A program made the translations under genes and the position numbers. Of a stretch of 64,000 nt of DNA, positions 28,778 through 38,354 are shown piece after piece; positions within the stretch are counted from its first letter, which is position 1; each line of letters starts with the position of its first letter. Under the pieces are notes generated by a model. It saw only the letters and a program-made list of their open reading frames with translations, was not told the DNA's origin and searched no databases. The DNA is taken from contig NZ_CP109999.1 in the NCBI RefSeq assembly GCF_025947145.1, positions 62,001 through 126,000 of the forward strand, in the 5' to 3' direction. The stretch comes from Flavobacterium sp. N1994. Lineage in GTDB: Bacteria; Bacteroidota; Bacteroidia; Flavobacteriales; Flavobacteriaceae.

Positions 28778-30718
28778 ATGAAGATGAAAGTAAATTTATT
28801 TATAGGAACATTGGTAACCTTTTTATTTTTTGGTTGCACAAACTTTTTAGACGAAAAAAATGAAACTGATTTAAACACTGATTTTATTTATAAAACTCCA
28901 GAAGGTATTGGCTTTGCAGTTACTGCTCTTTATAGTATAGAAAGAGATTTAGCAAATTATGGAAATTCTGAACAGAGTTTACCAGCCTCATCACTTCTAG
29001 GAGGAGACGATATTACATTTACTAGAGCAGGTGAAAGTTCAGGTGAATGGCAAGGACCAGCGTGGTATGATCAAACAAAACTTAATTCAGCAAATAAAGA
29101 TATTGAAGGTTTTTGGAATTATAATTACAAAATAATTGGAAAAGCTAATGAGATTATATATTATGCTTTACAGTTGGATCAATCTAATCCATTAGTAATT
29201 CAAGCATTGTCTGAATTATATTGCTTTAGAGCCCATGCTTATTTTAATTTATTAAGAAGATATGACAATATTTATTTTACTACAACAGCAATAACTCCCT
29301 ATAATGTAAATGATCCTATTGATTATCAAGTAGCAGACCAAGCTGTAGTTATGGCTCAAATAAAACAGGATTTAGACTTTGCTATCAATAATCTTTCTTG
29401 GACAACGCAACAAATAGGAAGATTTACAAAAGGTTTTGCAAGACACGTTAAAGCATTATCAGATATGTGGCCAATAAATGGGGATAGTTCATCAATGGAT
29501 TTAAATGATGCTATTGTTCAGATAGAAGCTATAACAAATTCAGGAACCTATGCTTTAATGCCAGAACCAAAAGATGTATTTGCACCCACTTCTTTTTCTG
29601 GGACTAGTGCAAAAATAAACAATAGCGAATCTATTTTTGTTCATCAATGGAGCAATGCAATTGGAGGAGCAGGATTAAACTTTCAAGGAACTTTATCAGG
29701 GCATCGTTTTGCTGCAGCAACACTTACAAGATATGATAAATCAACAGTTTTAAATGGAGCAACAAGTCCTGCACTAACTACTGATATGGAACAAGGAGGA
29801 GTCAGTTGGGGAAGAGTTTATCCAAATGATTACTTGTTAAGTTTATACGATAAAGTTAATGATAAACGCTATAACCAATATTACAGACACTTTTTTACAT
29901 TTAATAATATACCTTCTTCAACGCCACTTGTTAGAAAATTAATTATTCAAGCGCAGGATATTAAGTATCTTTTTATCAACGGACAACCTAATCAAAATTT
30001 AGGACTACCTGCAAATATTATTTCAGTATTACAAGGTTTTGGACCCGTTAATGCTTTAAATAAAACGCTTACTTTTAATTTTGTTAATGGAGATAAAGTA
30101 CCAAAGTTTATGGTTACAAACTATGCTTTCCTTTTACGCCCTTCGTCAACTAAATATCTTGACAAATGGACAAGAGATATTACTCAAAACCCTTCGTTTA
30201 AAGATATTACAATATATCGTTATGCAGAAACTTGTTTACTTGGGGCAGAAGCTTATTTACGAAATGGAAATGTTGGTAAAGCATTAGAATTTTTTAATAA
30301 AACATATACAAGAGCAGGGAATACTGCAAAGACTGGTGGGCTAACTCTACAAGATATTTTAGATGAGGACGCTAGGGAGTTTGGACAAGAAGCTTATGGA
30401 CATAGATGGTACACGTTAAAAAGATTTGGTCCAACAACGATGGAAGCACAAATAAAAGCTAACTCAGGATGTCAATATAAAACCAATATCAACGATTATA
30501 TATACACAAATGATAGCGATTTTAACAGTTATTTAAATAGGATAAATTATAATCCATTAACTGGGAGAACCGATATTACAACTAATATCTCAACGGCTAC
30601 CAATTACTCAACAGTACGAACAAATTTCGACAAGTCAAGAAATGTTAGATGGCCAATTCCTCAAAGCCAGATTAACGCCATGGGAGGTAATTTCCCACAA
30701 AACACTGGATACAATTAA
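28778..30718 (+). CDS. SusD/RagB-type surface glycan-binding lipoprotein
   Basis: A 646-residue lipoprotein with an N-terminal hydrophobic segment ending at FFGC (predicted lipidated Cys20) and then NFLDEKNETDL, a typical SusD start. TPR-like helices follow, including ELYCFRAHAYFNLLRRYDNI, and a conserved C-terminal segment with EFGQEAYGHRWYTLKRFG ends in RWPIPQSQINA. It is expected to sit on the outer-membrane surface as the lid of the SusC transporter and capture substrate. It follows susC at 9 bp and precedes the secreted enzymes, the classic order of a polysaccharide utilisation locus. Confidence 0.95.
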   Translation: MKMKVNLFIGTLVTFLFFGCTNFLDEKNETDLNTDFIYKTPEGIGFAVTALYSIERDLANYGNSEQSLPASSLLGGDDITFTRAGESSGEWQGPAWYDQTKLNSANKDIEGFWNYNYKIIGKANEIIYYALQLDQSNPLVIQALSELYCFRAHAYFNLLRRYDNIYFTTTAITPYNVNDPIDYQVADQAVVMAQIKQDLDFAINNLSWTTQQIGRFTKGFARHVKALSDMWPINGDSSSMDLNDAIVQIEAITNSGTYALMPEPKDVFAPTSFSGTSAKINNSESIFVHQWSNAIGGAGLNFQGTLSGHRFAAATLTRYDKSTVLNGATSPALTTDMEQGGVSWGRVYPNDYLLSLYDKVNDKRYNQYYRHFFTFNNIPSSTPLVRKLIIQAQDIKYLFINGQPNQNLGLPANIISVLQGFGPVNALNKTLTFNFVNGDKVPKFMVTNYAFLLRPSSTKYLDKWTRDITQNPSFKDITIYRYAETCLLGAEAYLRNGNVGKALEFFNKTYTRAGNTAKTGGLTLQDILDEDAREFGQEAYGHRWYTLKRFGPTTMEAQIKANSGCQYKTNINDYIYTNDSDFNSYLNRINYNPLTGRTDITTNISTATNYSTVRTNFDKSRNVRWPIPQSQINAMGGNFPQNTGYN

Positions 30719-30732
30719 TATATAAAACAAGG

Positions 30733-32898
30733 ATGAAAAATCTATTTTTCGGTATAATTATATTTTCTCAATTAATTAATAGTCAATCACAAGCTAACTC
30801 AAAAATAAAACTTAATGGGTTAGCTGGAATTTATTATAAATCACTTATAATAGAATCAAAACCATGGGAAAAAGGGAAAGATTTACCATGGGCAAGCTAT
30901 GAAACCTGTATAGTTAAAAACCTAGAGGGATTTAAAATAAAAACTAAAAATAATAAAACGGTTTACGGTAGTGATACCTCATCAAAATTTAAATCAACTG
31001 GTTTTTTTCGTGTTGAAAAACAAGGAAAAAGATGGTGGATTATTGACCCTTTTGGTTACAGAAACCTACAAGTTGCTGTCAATTCTCTGAGACCAGGAAA
31101 GTCTGAAAAAAATAATGAAGAATTAAAAAAACAATTTGGTGAACCCAAAAAATGGTTAAAAGCTACTATAGATTCTTTAAATGATATTGGCATATATGGT
31201 GCTGGTTCTTGGAGTGAAGATGAATTAGTCAAACAATATAATAAAGATTCAAAAACCCCATTTACTTATTCCCCAAATTTGAACTTTATGAGTTCTTATG
31301 GGAAAAAGCACGGAGGAACTTATCAATTGGCTGGAAATACAGGATATCCCAACCAATGTATTTTTGTTTTCGACCCAGAGTTTGAACAATTTTGTGATGA
31401 ACGTGCAAAAGAATTAGTCCAAAATAGCAATGACCCTAACCTTTTTGGCTATTTTTCTGATAACGAATTACCATTAGGAATTGAAAATTTAGAAGGTTAT
31501 TTAAAACTCGAAAACAAATCCGATGCTGGTTATATAGCAGCTACTAAATGGCTTGAAAATAAAGGTGTTTCTACTGAAAAGATTACAGATAAACTTCGTG
31601 AAGAGTTTGCTGGATTTGTTGCTGATAAATATTATTCTATAGTTTCAAAAGCTATAAAAAAGTACGATCCAAATCATTTGTATTTAGGCAGTAGATTACA
31701 CGGTAACGCAAAAAAAACAGAGTCAATTATTGTTGCTGCTGGCAAATATTGTGATATTTTATCTATCAACTATTATGGTGATTGGTCACCAGATCCGACA
31801 TTAATAGATATCTGGGATCGTTCTGCAAAAAAACCATTTATAGTTACAGAGTTTTACACCAAAGCAATGGACGCTGGATTAGCAAACACTACAGGTGCAG
31901 GTTTTACAGTACATACACAAACAGACAAAGGATATGCATACCAACATTTTTGTTTGAATTTGTTAAATAGTAAATCTTGTGTTGGTTGGCATTATTTTAA
32001 ATACCAAGATAACGATCCAACGGCTAAAAATGTAGATCCTTCTAATACGGATTCAAATAAAGGTTTAGTCAATAATTCATTTCAATATTACAAATCATTT
32101 GTAACATTAATGAAAGAGTTCAACGAAAATAAATACAACTTAATTCAATATTTAGAAACCGAATCACCCACGGTAAAGGCTAAAGAACCAATGGACATCA
32201 TTCTCGCAATAGGCCAATCAAATATGTCAGGAAGAGGAGAAATTCCTGTTGAAGATTCTAGTAAAATGACTGATGTTTTTCTATTGAATAAAGACGGAAA
32301 TTTTGAACCTGCGGCACAACCTTTAAATAAATATTCCGATATTGAAATGGCAATTAAAGAATTGAAATTACAAGGTGTAAGTCCTTCCTACTCTTGTATG
32401 CTTAATTTGCAGAAAACACTAAAAAAACCACTTGGTTTGGTAATGAATTCTCAAGGAGGATCTTCTATAAAACTTTGGTTTAAACCCGGGAAACCAAATT
32501 ATGACTCTTCGCTTATTAGAGCAAAAGAGGCTCAAAAGCATGGGAAATTAGTTGCAATTATTTGGAATCAAGGTTCTACAGACAATAAAGAAGCTCAAGG
32601 TGACAATTTTGAAACGTATAAAGCTAATTTAAAAGAAATGGTTCAAAATTTGAGAAAAGATTTAAACGAACCTAATTTGCCTTTCATTGTTGGTGAACTT
32701 TCAGAACGAGTTGACTTCATCGATTTTAATACTAAAGTTGTTCGGACGGTTAAAGATTACATTCCAAATAGTGATTTTGTTACTGCAGAAGGAACTAAAT
32801 TATTAGAAGATAATATTCATTTTGATGCCAAAAGTGCTACTATTTTAGGAGAAAGATATGCCTTGAAGGTTTTAGGATTTTTGCAAAATAAAAAATAA
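30733..32898 (+). CDS. Agarase-like clan A hydrolase fused to a SASA-type esterase
   Basis: A 721-residue predicted exported enzyme (signal peptide about 1-20) with two catalytic modules. Residues about 80-470 resemble the agarase-like TIM-barrel hydrolases: a GFFRVEKQGKRWWIIDPFG entry, a candidate acid/base Glu245 in SDNELPL and a candidate nucleophile Glu373 in VTEFYTK. Residues about 485-720 are a SASA/CE6-like SGNH esterase with nucleophile Ser496 in GQSNM and the Asp693-x-x-His696 pair. The usual WxQGES block reads WNQGST, with Ser615 where Glu is expected. The fusion suggests that deacylation and glycosidic cleavage act on the same substrate. The GH family number and the acyl group removed are not certain; I suggest a malonyl or acetyl ester on a glucuronoside. 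Confidence 0.75.
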   Translation: MKNLFFGIIIFSQLINSQSQANSKIKLNGLAGIYYKSLIIESKPWEKGKDLPWASYETCIVKNLEGFKIKTKNNKTVYGSDTSSKFKSTGFFRVEKQGKRWWIIDPFGYRNLQVAVNSLRPGKSEKNNEELKKQFGEPKKWLKATIDSLNDIGIYGAGSWSEDELVKQYNKDSKTPFTYSPNLNFMSSYGKKHGGTYQLAGNTGYPNQCIFVFDPEFEQFCDERAKELVQNSNDPNLFGYFSDNELPLGIENLEGYLKLENKSDAGYIAATKWLENKGVSTEKITDKLREEFAGFVADKYYSIVSKAIKKYDPNHLYLGSRLHGNAKKTESIIVAAGKYCDILSINYYGDWSPDPTLIDIWDRSAKKPFIVTEFYTKAMDAGLANTTGAGFTVHTQTDKGYAYQHFCLNLLNSKSCVGWHYFKYQDNDPTAKNVDPSNTDSNKGLVNNSFQYYKSFVTLMKEFNENKYNLIQYLETESPTVKAKEPMDIILAIGQSNMSGRGEIPVEDSSKMTDVFLLNKDGNFEPAAQPLNKYSDIEMAIKELKLQGVSPSYSCMLNLQKTLKKPLGLVMNSQGGSSIKLWFKPGKPNYDSSLIRAKEAQKHGKLVAIIWNQGSTDNKEAQGDNFETYKANLKEMVQNLRKDLNEPNLPFIVGELSERVDFIDFNTKVVRTVKDYIPNSDFVTAEGTKLLEDNIHFDAKSATILGERYALKVLGFLQNKK

Positions 32899-32927
32899 AT
32901 CGCAACCTTTTTAAACAATCATTTTAA

Positions 32928-34415
32928 TTGAAAATTCTATTCAAAATAGTTTTTTTTCTGCTCTGTAATTACATCTATGGTGCAGTTCAATTGCCTTTGC
33001 TTTTTTCAGACAATATGGTATTGCAGCAAAATTCAAAAGTCAATTTTTGGGGAAAGGCATTATCTAATGAAAAAATCAGGATCAACGTTGATTGGCAAAA
33101 AAACGAGTATACGACCAATGCTGATAGTCAAGGAAATTGGCAAATTTCAATTGTAACGACCAAGGCTAGTTTTAAAGAACATACCATTTCAATTAAAGGC
33201 ACTAACGAAATTGTACTTCATAACGTTTTGTTAGGTGAAGTTTGGTTTTCATGTGGGCAATCCAATATGGAATTGGTTATGCGTAAAGTAAAAGATGCTG
33301 ATCAAGAAATGAAGGAAGCGGATTATCCCAATATTCGGCTCTTTAATGTTAAGAAAAAAAAGGCTGATGACCCTCAAACTGATATTCCTGAAGGATCAAA
33401 ATGGGAGCCATGTTCGCCTCAAAGTGTCAAAGAATTTTCAGCTATGAGTTACTATTTTGCTCGAAAAATGCAACAGGAACTAGATGTTCCCATAGGGATT
33501 ATTACAGCCAATTGGGGAGGAACAGGTGCAGAGTGTTGGACACCTTCCGAAAAAATGAAAGGCAATCCGGTTTTGAAAAACATATATTCCCGTTGGAATC
33601 AATGGGAAATAGACAAAGTCAAAGATAGTATTGCATTTGTTGAAGTCAAAGGGCTTAACCCTAAACAAGAAGAACCACGTTCCGTTTATATGACTAAAAG
33701 ACAACACAGGAGACCAGCTGTTTTGTATAACGCTATGGTAGCACCGCTTATGCCCTTCACCATAAAAGGAGTTATTTGGTATCAAGGAACTTCCAATCGG
33801 GAATGGGCAAATGAATATTTAGAGCAAATGAAAGCCTTAATTTATGGTTGGAGAGAAAATTGGAAAGTAGGCGATTTTCCATTCTATTTTTTGCAATTAA
33901 CTGCCTATAAATACAGCGATAGTAATTTGGCAGCAATCATAAGAGAAAATCAATTAAAAACACTCGAAGTTCCTAATACTGCTATGTGTCCAACCATGGA
34001 CATTGGCGATTTAAATGAATTGCATGTTACTTATAAATTACCTTACGGAGTTAGATTAGCCAATATCGCTTTAGCTAATTCCTATCACAAGAAAATTGAT
34101 TTTTGCGGCCCTTTGTTTCAACAATTTCAGATAAAAGGGGATAAAATTGAAATCACTTTTTCGTTCAATAAAAATTTACATTTCACAGGAGAAAAGCTAA
34201 ATGATATTTTTATAGCGGGTAAGGATAAAAAATTTGTTAAAGCAGTAGCCTCAATAGAAAATAACAAGCTGATTGTTTTTTCACCGGATGTTAGAGAACC
34301 CGTTGCCGTTCGCTACGCATGGAATAATACAAGAGAAGCAAATCTACTGAATGAAGCCAATTTACCTGCATCACCATTTAGAACGGATTCTTGGGAAAAT
34401 ATAATTATTGAATAA
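32928..34415 (+). CDS. Sialate O-acetylesterase-type SGNH esterase
   Basis: A 495-residue protein using a TTG start codon; a signal peptide follows at once (KILFKIVFFLLCNYIYG), which supports that start. The N-terminal PLLFSDNMVLQQ segment and the beta-domain are typical of bacterial sialate O-acetylesterase-family proteins found in many glycan loci. The catalytic Ser112 lies in CGQSNME and the His366 in DLNELH. The usual WYQGESN block is WYQGTSN (Thr288), an unusual loss of the conserved Glu that is shared in kind with the neighbouring fusion esterase. The family removes O-acyl groups from many sugars, so sialate is not implied. Here it probably de-esterifies the locus substrate. Confidence 0.8.
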   Translation: MKILFKIVFFLLCNYIYGAVQLPLLFSDNMVLQQNSKVNFWGKALSNEKIRINVDWQKNEYTTNADSQGNWQISIVTTKASFKEHTISIKGTNEIVLHNVLLGEVWFSCGQSNMELVMRKVKDADQEMKEADYPNIRLFNVKKKKADDPQTDIPEGSKWEPCSPQSVKEFSAMSYYFARKMQQELDVPIGIITANWGGTGAECWTPSEKMKGNPVLKNIYSRWNQWEIDKVKDSIAFVEVKGLNPKQEEPRSVYMTKRQHRRPAVLYNAMVAPLMPFTIKGVIWYQGTSNREWANEYLEQMKALIYGWRENWKVGDFPFYFLQLTAYKYSDSNLAAIIRENQLKTLEVPNTAMCPTMDIGDLNELHVTYKLPYGVRLANIALANSYHKKIDFCGPLFQQFQIKGDKIEITFSFNKNLHFTGEKLNDIFIAGKDKKFVKAVASIENNKLIVFSPDVREPVAVRYAWNNTREANLLNEANLPASPFRTDSWENIIIE

Positions 34416-34420
34416 TAATC

Positions 34421-37129
34421 ATGAAGAAAAGAGTAATAAAGTATTTCTTTTTTGTTTGCGCTTTACTTTTTGGTATCGCTAAAAGTAGTACTTTATATTC
34501 TCAAAATAGTAAACAAGAAGCCACTATAAATTACACTATCAATGAATCTTGGAAATTTTCACAAGTAGATTCAAAAGACAACAGTAAAAACAATATCGAT
34601 ACAAAAGCATGGTCTGAAGTTTCAATGCCTCACACTTGGAACGCGAAAGATGCCATTGACGATGTTCCTGGTTTTTTTCAAGGGCCATGTTGGTATCGAA
34701 AAGATTTGTTTATCGGAAATGAATCCCTAAATAAACGTGTTGTACTACATTTTGATGGTGCTAATCAGGTTACCGAACTTTATGTTAACGAAAATTATGT
34801 AGGTAAACATAATGGAGGCTATAGTGCATTTGAATTTGATATAACTTCATTAGTTATTTCGGGTAGTAAAAACACTATTGCCATTAGAGTCGATAATTCC
34901 ATCAATCCTTCAATACCACCATTATCAGCAGATTTTACTTTTTTTGGGGGAATTTACAGAGGAATATCATTACTAATTTCCAATAAGAGTTGCATCTCCT
35001 ACACTGAATTTGCTTCATCTGGAGTTTTAATTTCAACACCTATAGTTTCAGATAAAGAAGCATCGGTTGAAGTAAAAACTAATGTAAATAATTTTTCTGC
35101 CGAAAAGAGAAAATATATAATTAAGCACGAGCTAATTTCACCAGATGGCATTATTTTGTCTGTGGTTTCAAAAAGTATTGAGATTGTTGCAAATGCGAAT
35201 ACTATCATTGTAACCAGCCCATTTAAGATCGAAAAACCAAAATTGTGGTCTCCTGATGCTCCTTTTTTGTACAGCGTTAAAACAACTTTGTCTGATGCTA
35301 AAACAAAGATAATTCTTGACCAAAAAGACACGTCATTTGGGGTTCGCTGGTATGAATTTACGGCAGATAAAGGTTTTTTTCTAAATGGTAAACCGCTTAA
35401 ATTAATTGGAACCAACAGACACCAATGTTATAAAGGCATTGGCAATGCTTTGCCTGATGAAATACATGTACGAGATATAATGTTAATTAAAAATATGGGA
35501 GCTAATTTTTTAAGAGTTTCTCATTATCCTCAAGACCCTTTGGTTCTCTCTCTTTGCGACAAATTAGGAATAGTTACTATGGTAGAAATACCAATTGTAA
35601 ATGCCATCACAACATCGGATGCCTTTTTAAACAATTCATTAAAAATGATAGATGAGATGGTTTACCAAAACTATAATCATCCTTCCGTAGTTTGTTGGGG
35701 ATATATGAATGAAGTATTGCTAAGATTGCCATTCAAAGATATTCCTGAAAAAAATATAGCCTATTGTAAAGAAGTTAATCGTCAGGCAACTGTAATAGAA
35801 AAAAGACTAAGAGAATTAGACCCAAAACGTTATACCATTATTCCGTGTCATGGAGCTCTTAAATTGTATAAAGAGGCTGGATTGTTAGGAATACCAAAAA
35901 TCATTGGCTGGAATTTGTACCAGGGTTGGTATAGCCCAAAATTGGAAGGCTTTGAAGAATTTGTAGATGATTTCCATAAAGAATATCCAAAAACGCCTTT
36001 TTTAATTACCGAATATGGGGCAGATGTAGACGAAAGATTACATTCCTATACTCCGGAACGCTTTGATTATACCGTTGAATATGGTGCTGTCTATCAGGAA
36101 CATTATTTGAAAACCATACTGGACAGAGATTTTATTTCCGGTGCAACGCTATGGAATTTAAATGATTTTCACTCTGAATACCGAGGTGCAGCTGTTCCGC
36201 ACGTCAACAAAAAAGGGATTGTCAGCCAAACAAGAGAATTAAAAGATACTTATTTACTGTATCAAGCACATTTGCTGAAGTCACCATTTATAGCTTTTGG
36301 ATCAAAATCATGGATAATCAGAGCCGGTGTTTCCAATGATACTTTACTCAAACAGCCAATAACTGTGTATACTAATTTGCCAAAAATAACTTTGACTTGT
36401 AACGGAAAAGAACTTGGAGATTTTACTGCAGAAAACGGCATAGTTCGAACGAATGTTTTTTGTAAATCAGGTGAAAATAAACTATGGGCTTTTGACAAAA
36501 ATAATAATCAAACTCAGGATTTTTACAGCTTCGACTGTCAAGTTGTTCCGGCATATTATACAGATAAGAATGTTACTGATCTCAATATTATGTTGGGTTC
36601 TAACCGTTATTTTGAAGACAAAGATGCTGCTGTTTGTTGGATTCCGGAACAAGAATATACCAAAGCAGGAAGCTGGGGTTATGTTGGTGGAGAAGCCTTA
36701 AAAGTTAAAACTAAAAACGGTACTGTTCCTGCTTCTGATTTAAACATTTTAAACACAGAAAATGATCCGATTTTTCAAACACAACGAATAAATATCAAAG
36801 AATTTAAAGCCGATTTGCCCGATGGCAATTATTATGTGTATTTATATTTTACCCATCTTTTTCCAATAAATGAAAAACAAACTTTAGCCAATAATTTAGA
36901 TAACGTTAAAGTCGCACAAAACAGTCAAAATTTTGTTTTTGATATTCTTATAAATGGGCAACTCTGGATTAAAGATTTTGACATTTTAAATCAAATTGGA
37001 AGCGAACGTTCAGTAATTAAGAAAAGCATTGTAAGTATTTCAGAAGGCAAAGGACTTACAGTGAGTTTTAATACAAAAGGAGAGAATAAATCTATTTTAA
37101 ATGCAATACGAATTGAAAAGGTAAATTAA
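34421..37129 (+). CDS. GH2 glycosidase with uronate-type NxK motif and malectin-like tail
   Basis: A 902-residue predicted exported enzyme (signal peptide about 1-28). It has a GH2 sugar-binding jelly-roll domain (about 38-205, with VSMPHTWNA and CWYRKDL), an Ig-like domain, and a TIM barrel with acid/base Glu431 in GYMNEV and nucleophile Glu531 in ITEYGAD. Downstream lies NKKG (Asn596, Lys598), matching the NxK motif by which bacterial beta-glucuronidases recognise the uronate carboxylate. Residues about 690-902 resemble a malectin-like domain, common on Bacteroidota GH2 enzymes. With the glucuronate route in the same operon, beta-glucuronidase activity is the best guess. Some GH2 galactosidases and galacturonidases also have NxK-like residues, so this needs assay. 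Confidence 0.78.
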   Translation: MKKRVIKYFFFVCALLFGIAKSSTLYSQNSKQEATINYTINESWKFSQVDSKDNSKNNIDTKAWSEVSMPHTWNAKDAIDDVPGFFQGPCWYRKDLFIGNESLNKRVVLHFDGANQVTELYVNENYVGKHNGGYSAFEFDITSLVISGSKNTIAIRVDNSINPSIPPLSADFTFFGGIYRGISLLISNKSCISYTEFASSGVLISTPIVSDKEASVEVKTNVNNFSAEKRKYIIKHELISPDGIILSVVSKSIEIVANANTIIVTSPFKIEKPKLWSPDAPFLYSVKTTLSDAKTKIILDQKDTSFGVRWYEFTADKGFFLNGKPLKLIGTNRHQCYKGIGNALPDEIHVRDIMLIKNMGANFLRVSHYPQDPLVLSLCDKLGIVTMVEIPIVNAITTSDAFLNNSLKMIDEMVYQNYNHPSVVCWGYMNEVLLRLPFKDIPEKNIAYCKEVNRQATVIEKRLRELDPKRYTIIPCHGALKLYKEAGLLGIPKIIGWNLYQGWYSPKLEGFEEFVDDFHKEYPKTPFLITEYGADVDERLHSYTPERFDYTVEYGAVYQEHYLKTILDRDFISGATLWNLNDFHSEYRGAAVPHVNKKGIVSQTRELKDTYLLYQAHLLKSPFIAFGSKSWIIRAGVSNDTLLKQPITVYTNLPKITLTCNGKELGDFTAENGIVRTNVFCKSGENKLWAFDKNNNQTQDFYSFDCQVVPAYYTDKNVTDLNIMLGSNRYFEDKDAAVCWIPEQEYTKAGSWGYVGGEALKVKTKNGTVPASDLNILNTENDPIFQTQRINIKEFKADLPDGNYYVYLYFTHLFPINEKQTLANNLDNVKVAQNSQNFVFDILINGQLWIKDFDILNQIGSERSVIKKSIVSISEGKGLTVSFNTKGENKSILNAIRIEKVN

Positions 37130-37142
37130 ACAAATTATAATT

Positions 37143-38333
37143 ATGGAAAACAATCAATCATTGACAAGTAAAGAACAAAAGCTGGCACTTTATTGTGCTT
37201 GTTTAGTAGGCTTTTCATTTTCGGCAAACTATACCAATCATGCACCACTTAAAGATTGGCTAATGAAAAGCTTCGATACCCCCGAACTGCCATTCACCAA
37301 AGCAATGTTTGGATTTTTAACTACAGCAATTTTTTTAACCCATGCTTTTATGCAAATTCCGGCTGGTCATTTTGCAGATAAATTTGGACCCAAAAAGGTG
37401 TTGTTTTTTGCTTTGAGTATAGTATCTATAGGTAATTTAGGAATGTCCTTTGCCACTAGTTACGATCAATTATTGTTATGGAAATTTTTAATCGGATTTG
37501 GAACAGGCTCTAGTTTTGTTTCAGGAGCGCGTTATATCTACCAAACTGCTTCAACTGAAAAATTAGCACTATATCAAGGTTATTATGGTGCAAGTGTTTT
37601 GTTGGGTTCTGGTTTTGTAATTTTTGCAGTTCCTCAAATTGCAAATTTATTCAATGGTTGGTCTCAGGCTTTTATATCTACTGCTATTATTGCATACATT
37701 GCTTTTATGGTAGTTTTATTTATAGCACCAACACCATTTGTTAAAGAACATCCCCATAGTTCATTACTGAAAATGCTTTCTAATAGTCAATTGTATTTAT
37801 TAGGAATTGTTCAAATGGCATCTTTTGGTTTGGTAATTGTTATTGGCTCATGGATAACCGAAATGTTAAAGGAAAACTTTGAATTTGAAAATAAATTGGT
37901 AATCCCTTTTATAGCATCATTGATACTTCTTTTGGGCATTTTCACAAGACCTATGGGAGGGAAGTTAGTCTTGAAAATAGGCGTTAGAAAACTTTTGCTT
38001 TTTAGCTTAATATTAAATGCGACTGCCTGTTTTATCCTTGCTTATTTCAGCAAAGTATTAGCATTAGATTGCATTGCTATTTTAATGTTAGGGGTTGGCT
38101 GTGGATTGCCTTATGCCGGTTTATTTAACAGAGCCGCTGCTATGTTTCCGGGAAGAGCAGGAGCTGCTATGGGATTGGTAAATATGTTAGGAATAATTTT
38201 TATTTTAATTGGCGCGCCATTAGTAGGTAAAATAGCTGATTTGAGCGGAAGTTTTTCTGCTGCTTTTCTAACGCTAGGTTTATTTGCTTTTGTAGCTTGT
38301 CTAATTTCAGTTAGAATTAAAAACGAATATTAA
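37143..38333 (+). CDS. MFS transporter, candidate malonate importer
   Basis: A 396-residue inner-membrane protein with about 12 hydrophobic helices. The first inter-helix loop after GHFADKFGPKK matches the MFS A-motif, and GKFLIGFGTGSSFVSGARYI-like text marks helix 4. Its overall look resembles the nitrate/nitrite and cyanate (CynX-like) branches of the superfamily rather than the hexuronate carriers. It lies 13 bp after the GH2 gene and 21 bp before a MatB-type malonyl-CoA synthetase. By analogy with mat operons, where a transporter accompanies synthetase and decarboxylase, malonate import is the leading inference. No residue proves the substrate. Confidence 0.65.
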   Translation: MENNQSLTSKEQKLALYCACLVGFSFSANYTNHAPLKDWLMKSFDTPELPFTKAMFGFLTTAIFLTHAFMQIPAGHFADKFGPKKVLFFALSIVSIGNLGMSFATSYDQLLLWKFLIGFGTGSSFVSGARYIYQTASTEKLALYQGYYGASVLLGSGFVIFAVPQIANLFNGWSQAFISTAIIAYIAFMVVLFIAPTPFVKEHPHSSLLKMLSNSQLYLLGIVQMASFGLVIVIGSWITEMLKENFEFENKLVIPFIASLILLLGIFTRPMGGKLVLKIGVRKLLLFSLILNATACFILAYFSKVLALDCIAILMLGVGCGLPYAGLFNRAAAMFPGRAGAAMGLVNMLGIIFILIGAPLVGKIADLSGSFSAAFLTLGLFAFVACLISVRIKNEY

Positions 38334-38354
38334 AAAAAACAAAATCTTATTTAA

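Noticed and set aside
34999..35415. Open frame on the - strand (138 codons) inside the GH2 gene.
   Set aside because: Antisense to well-conserved GH2 sequence; no domain seen.
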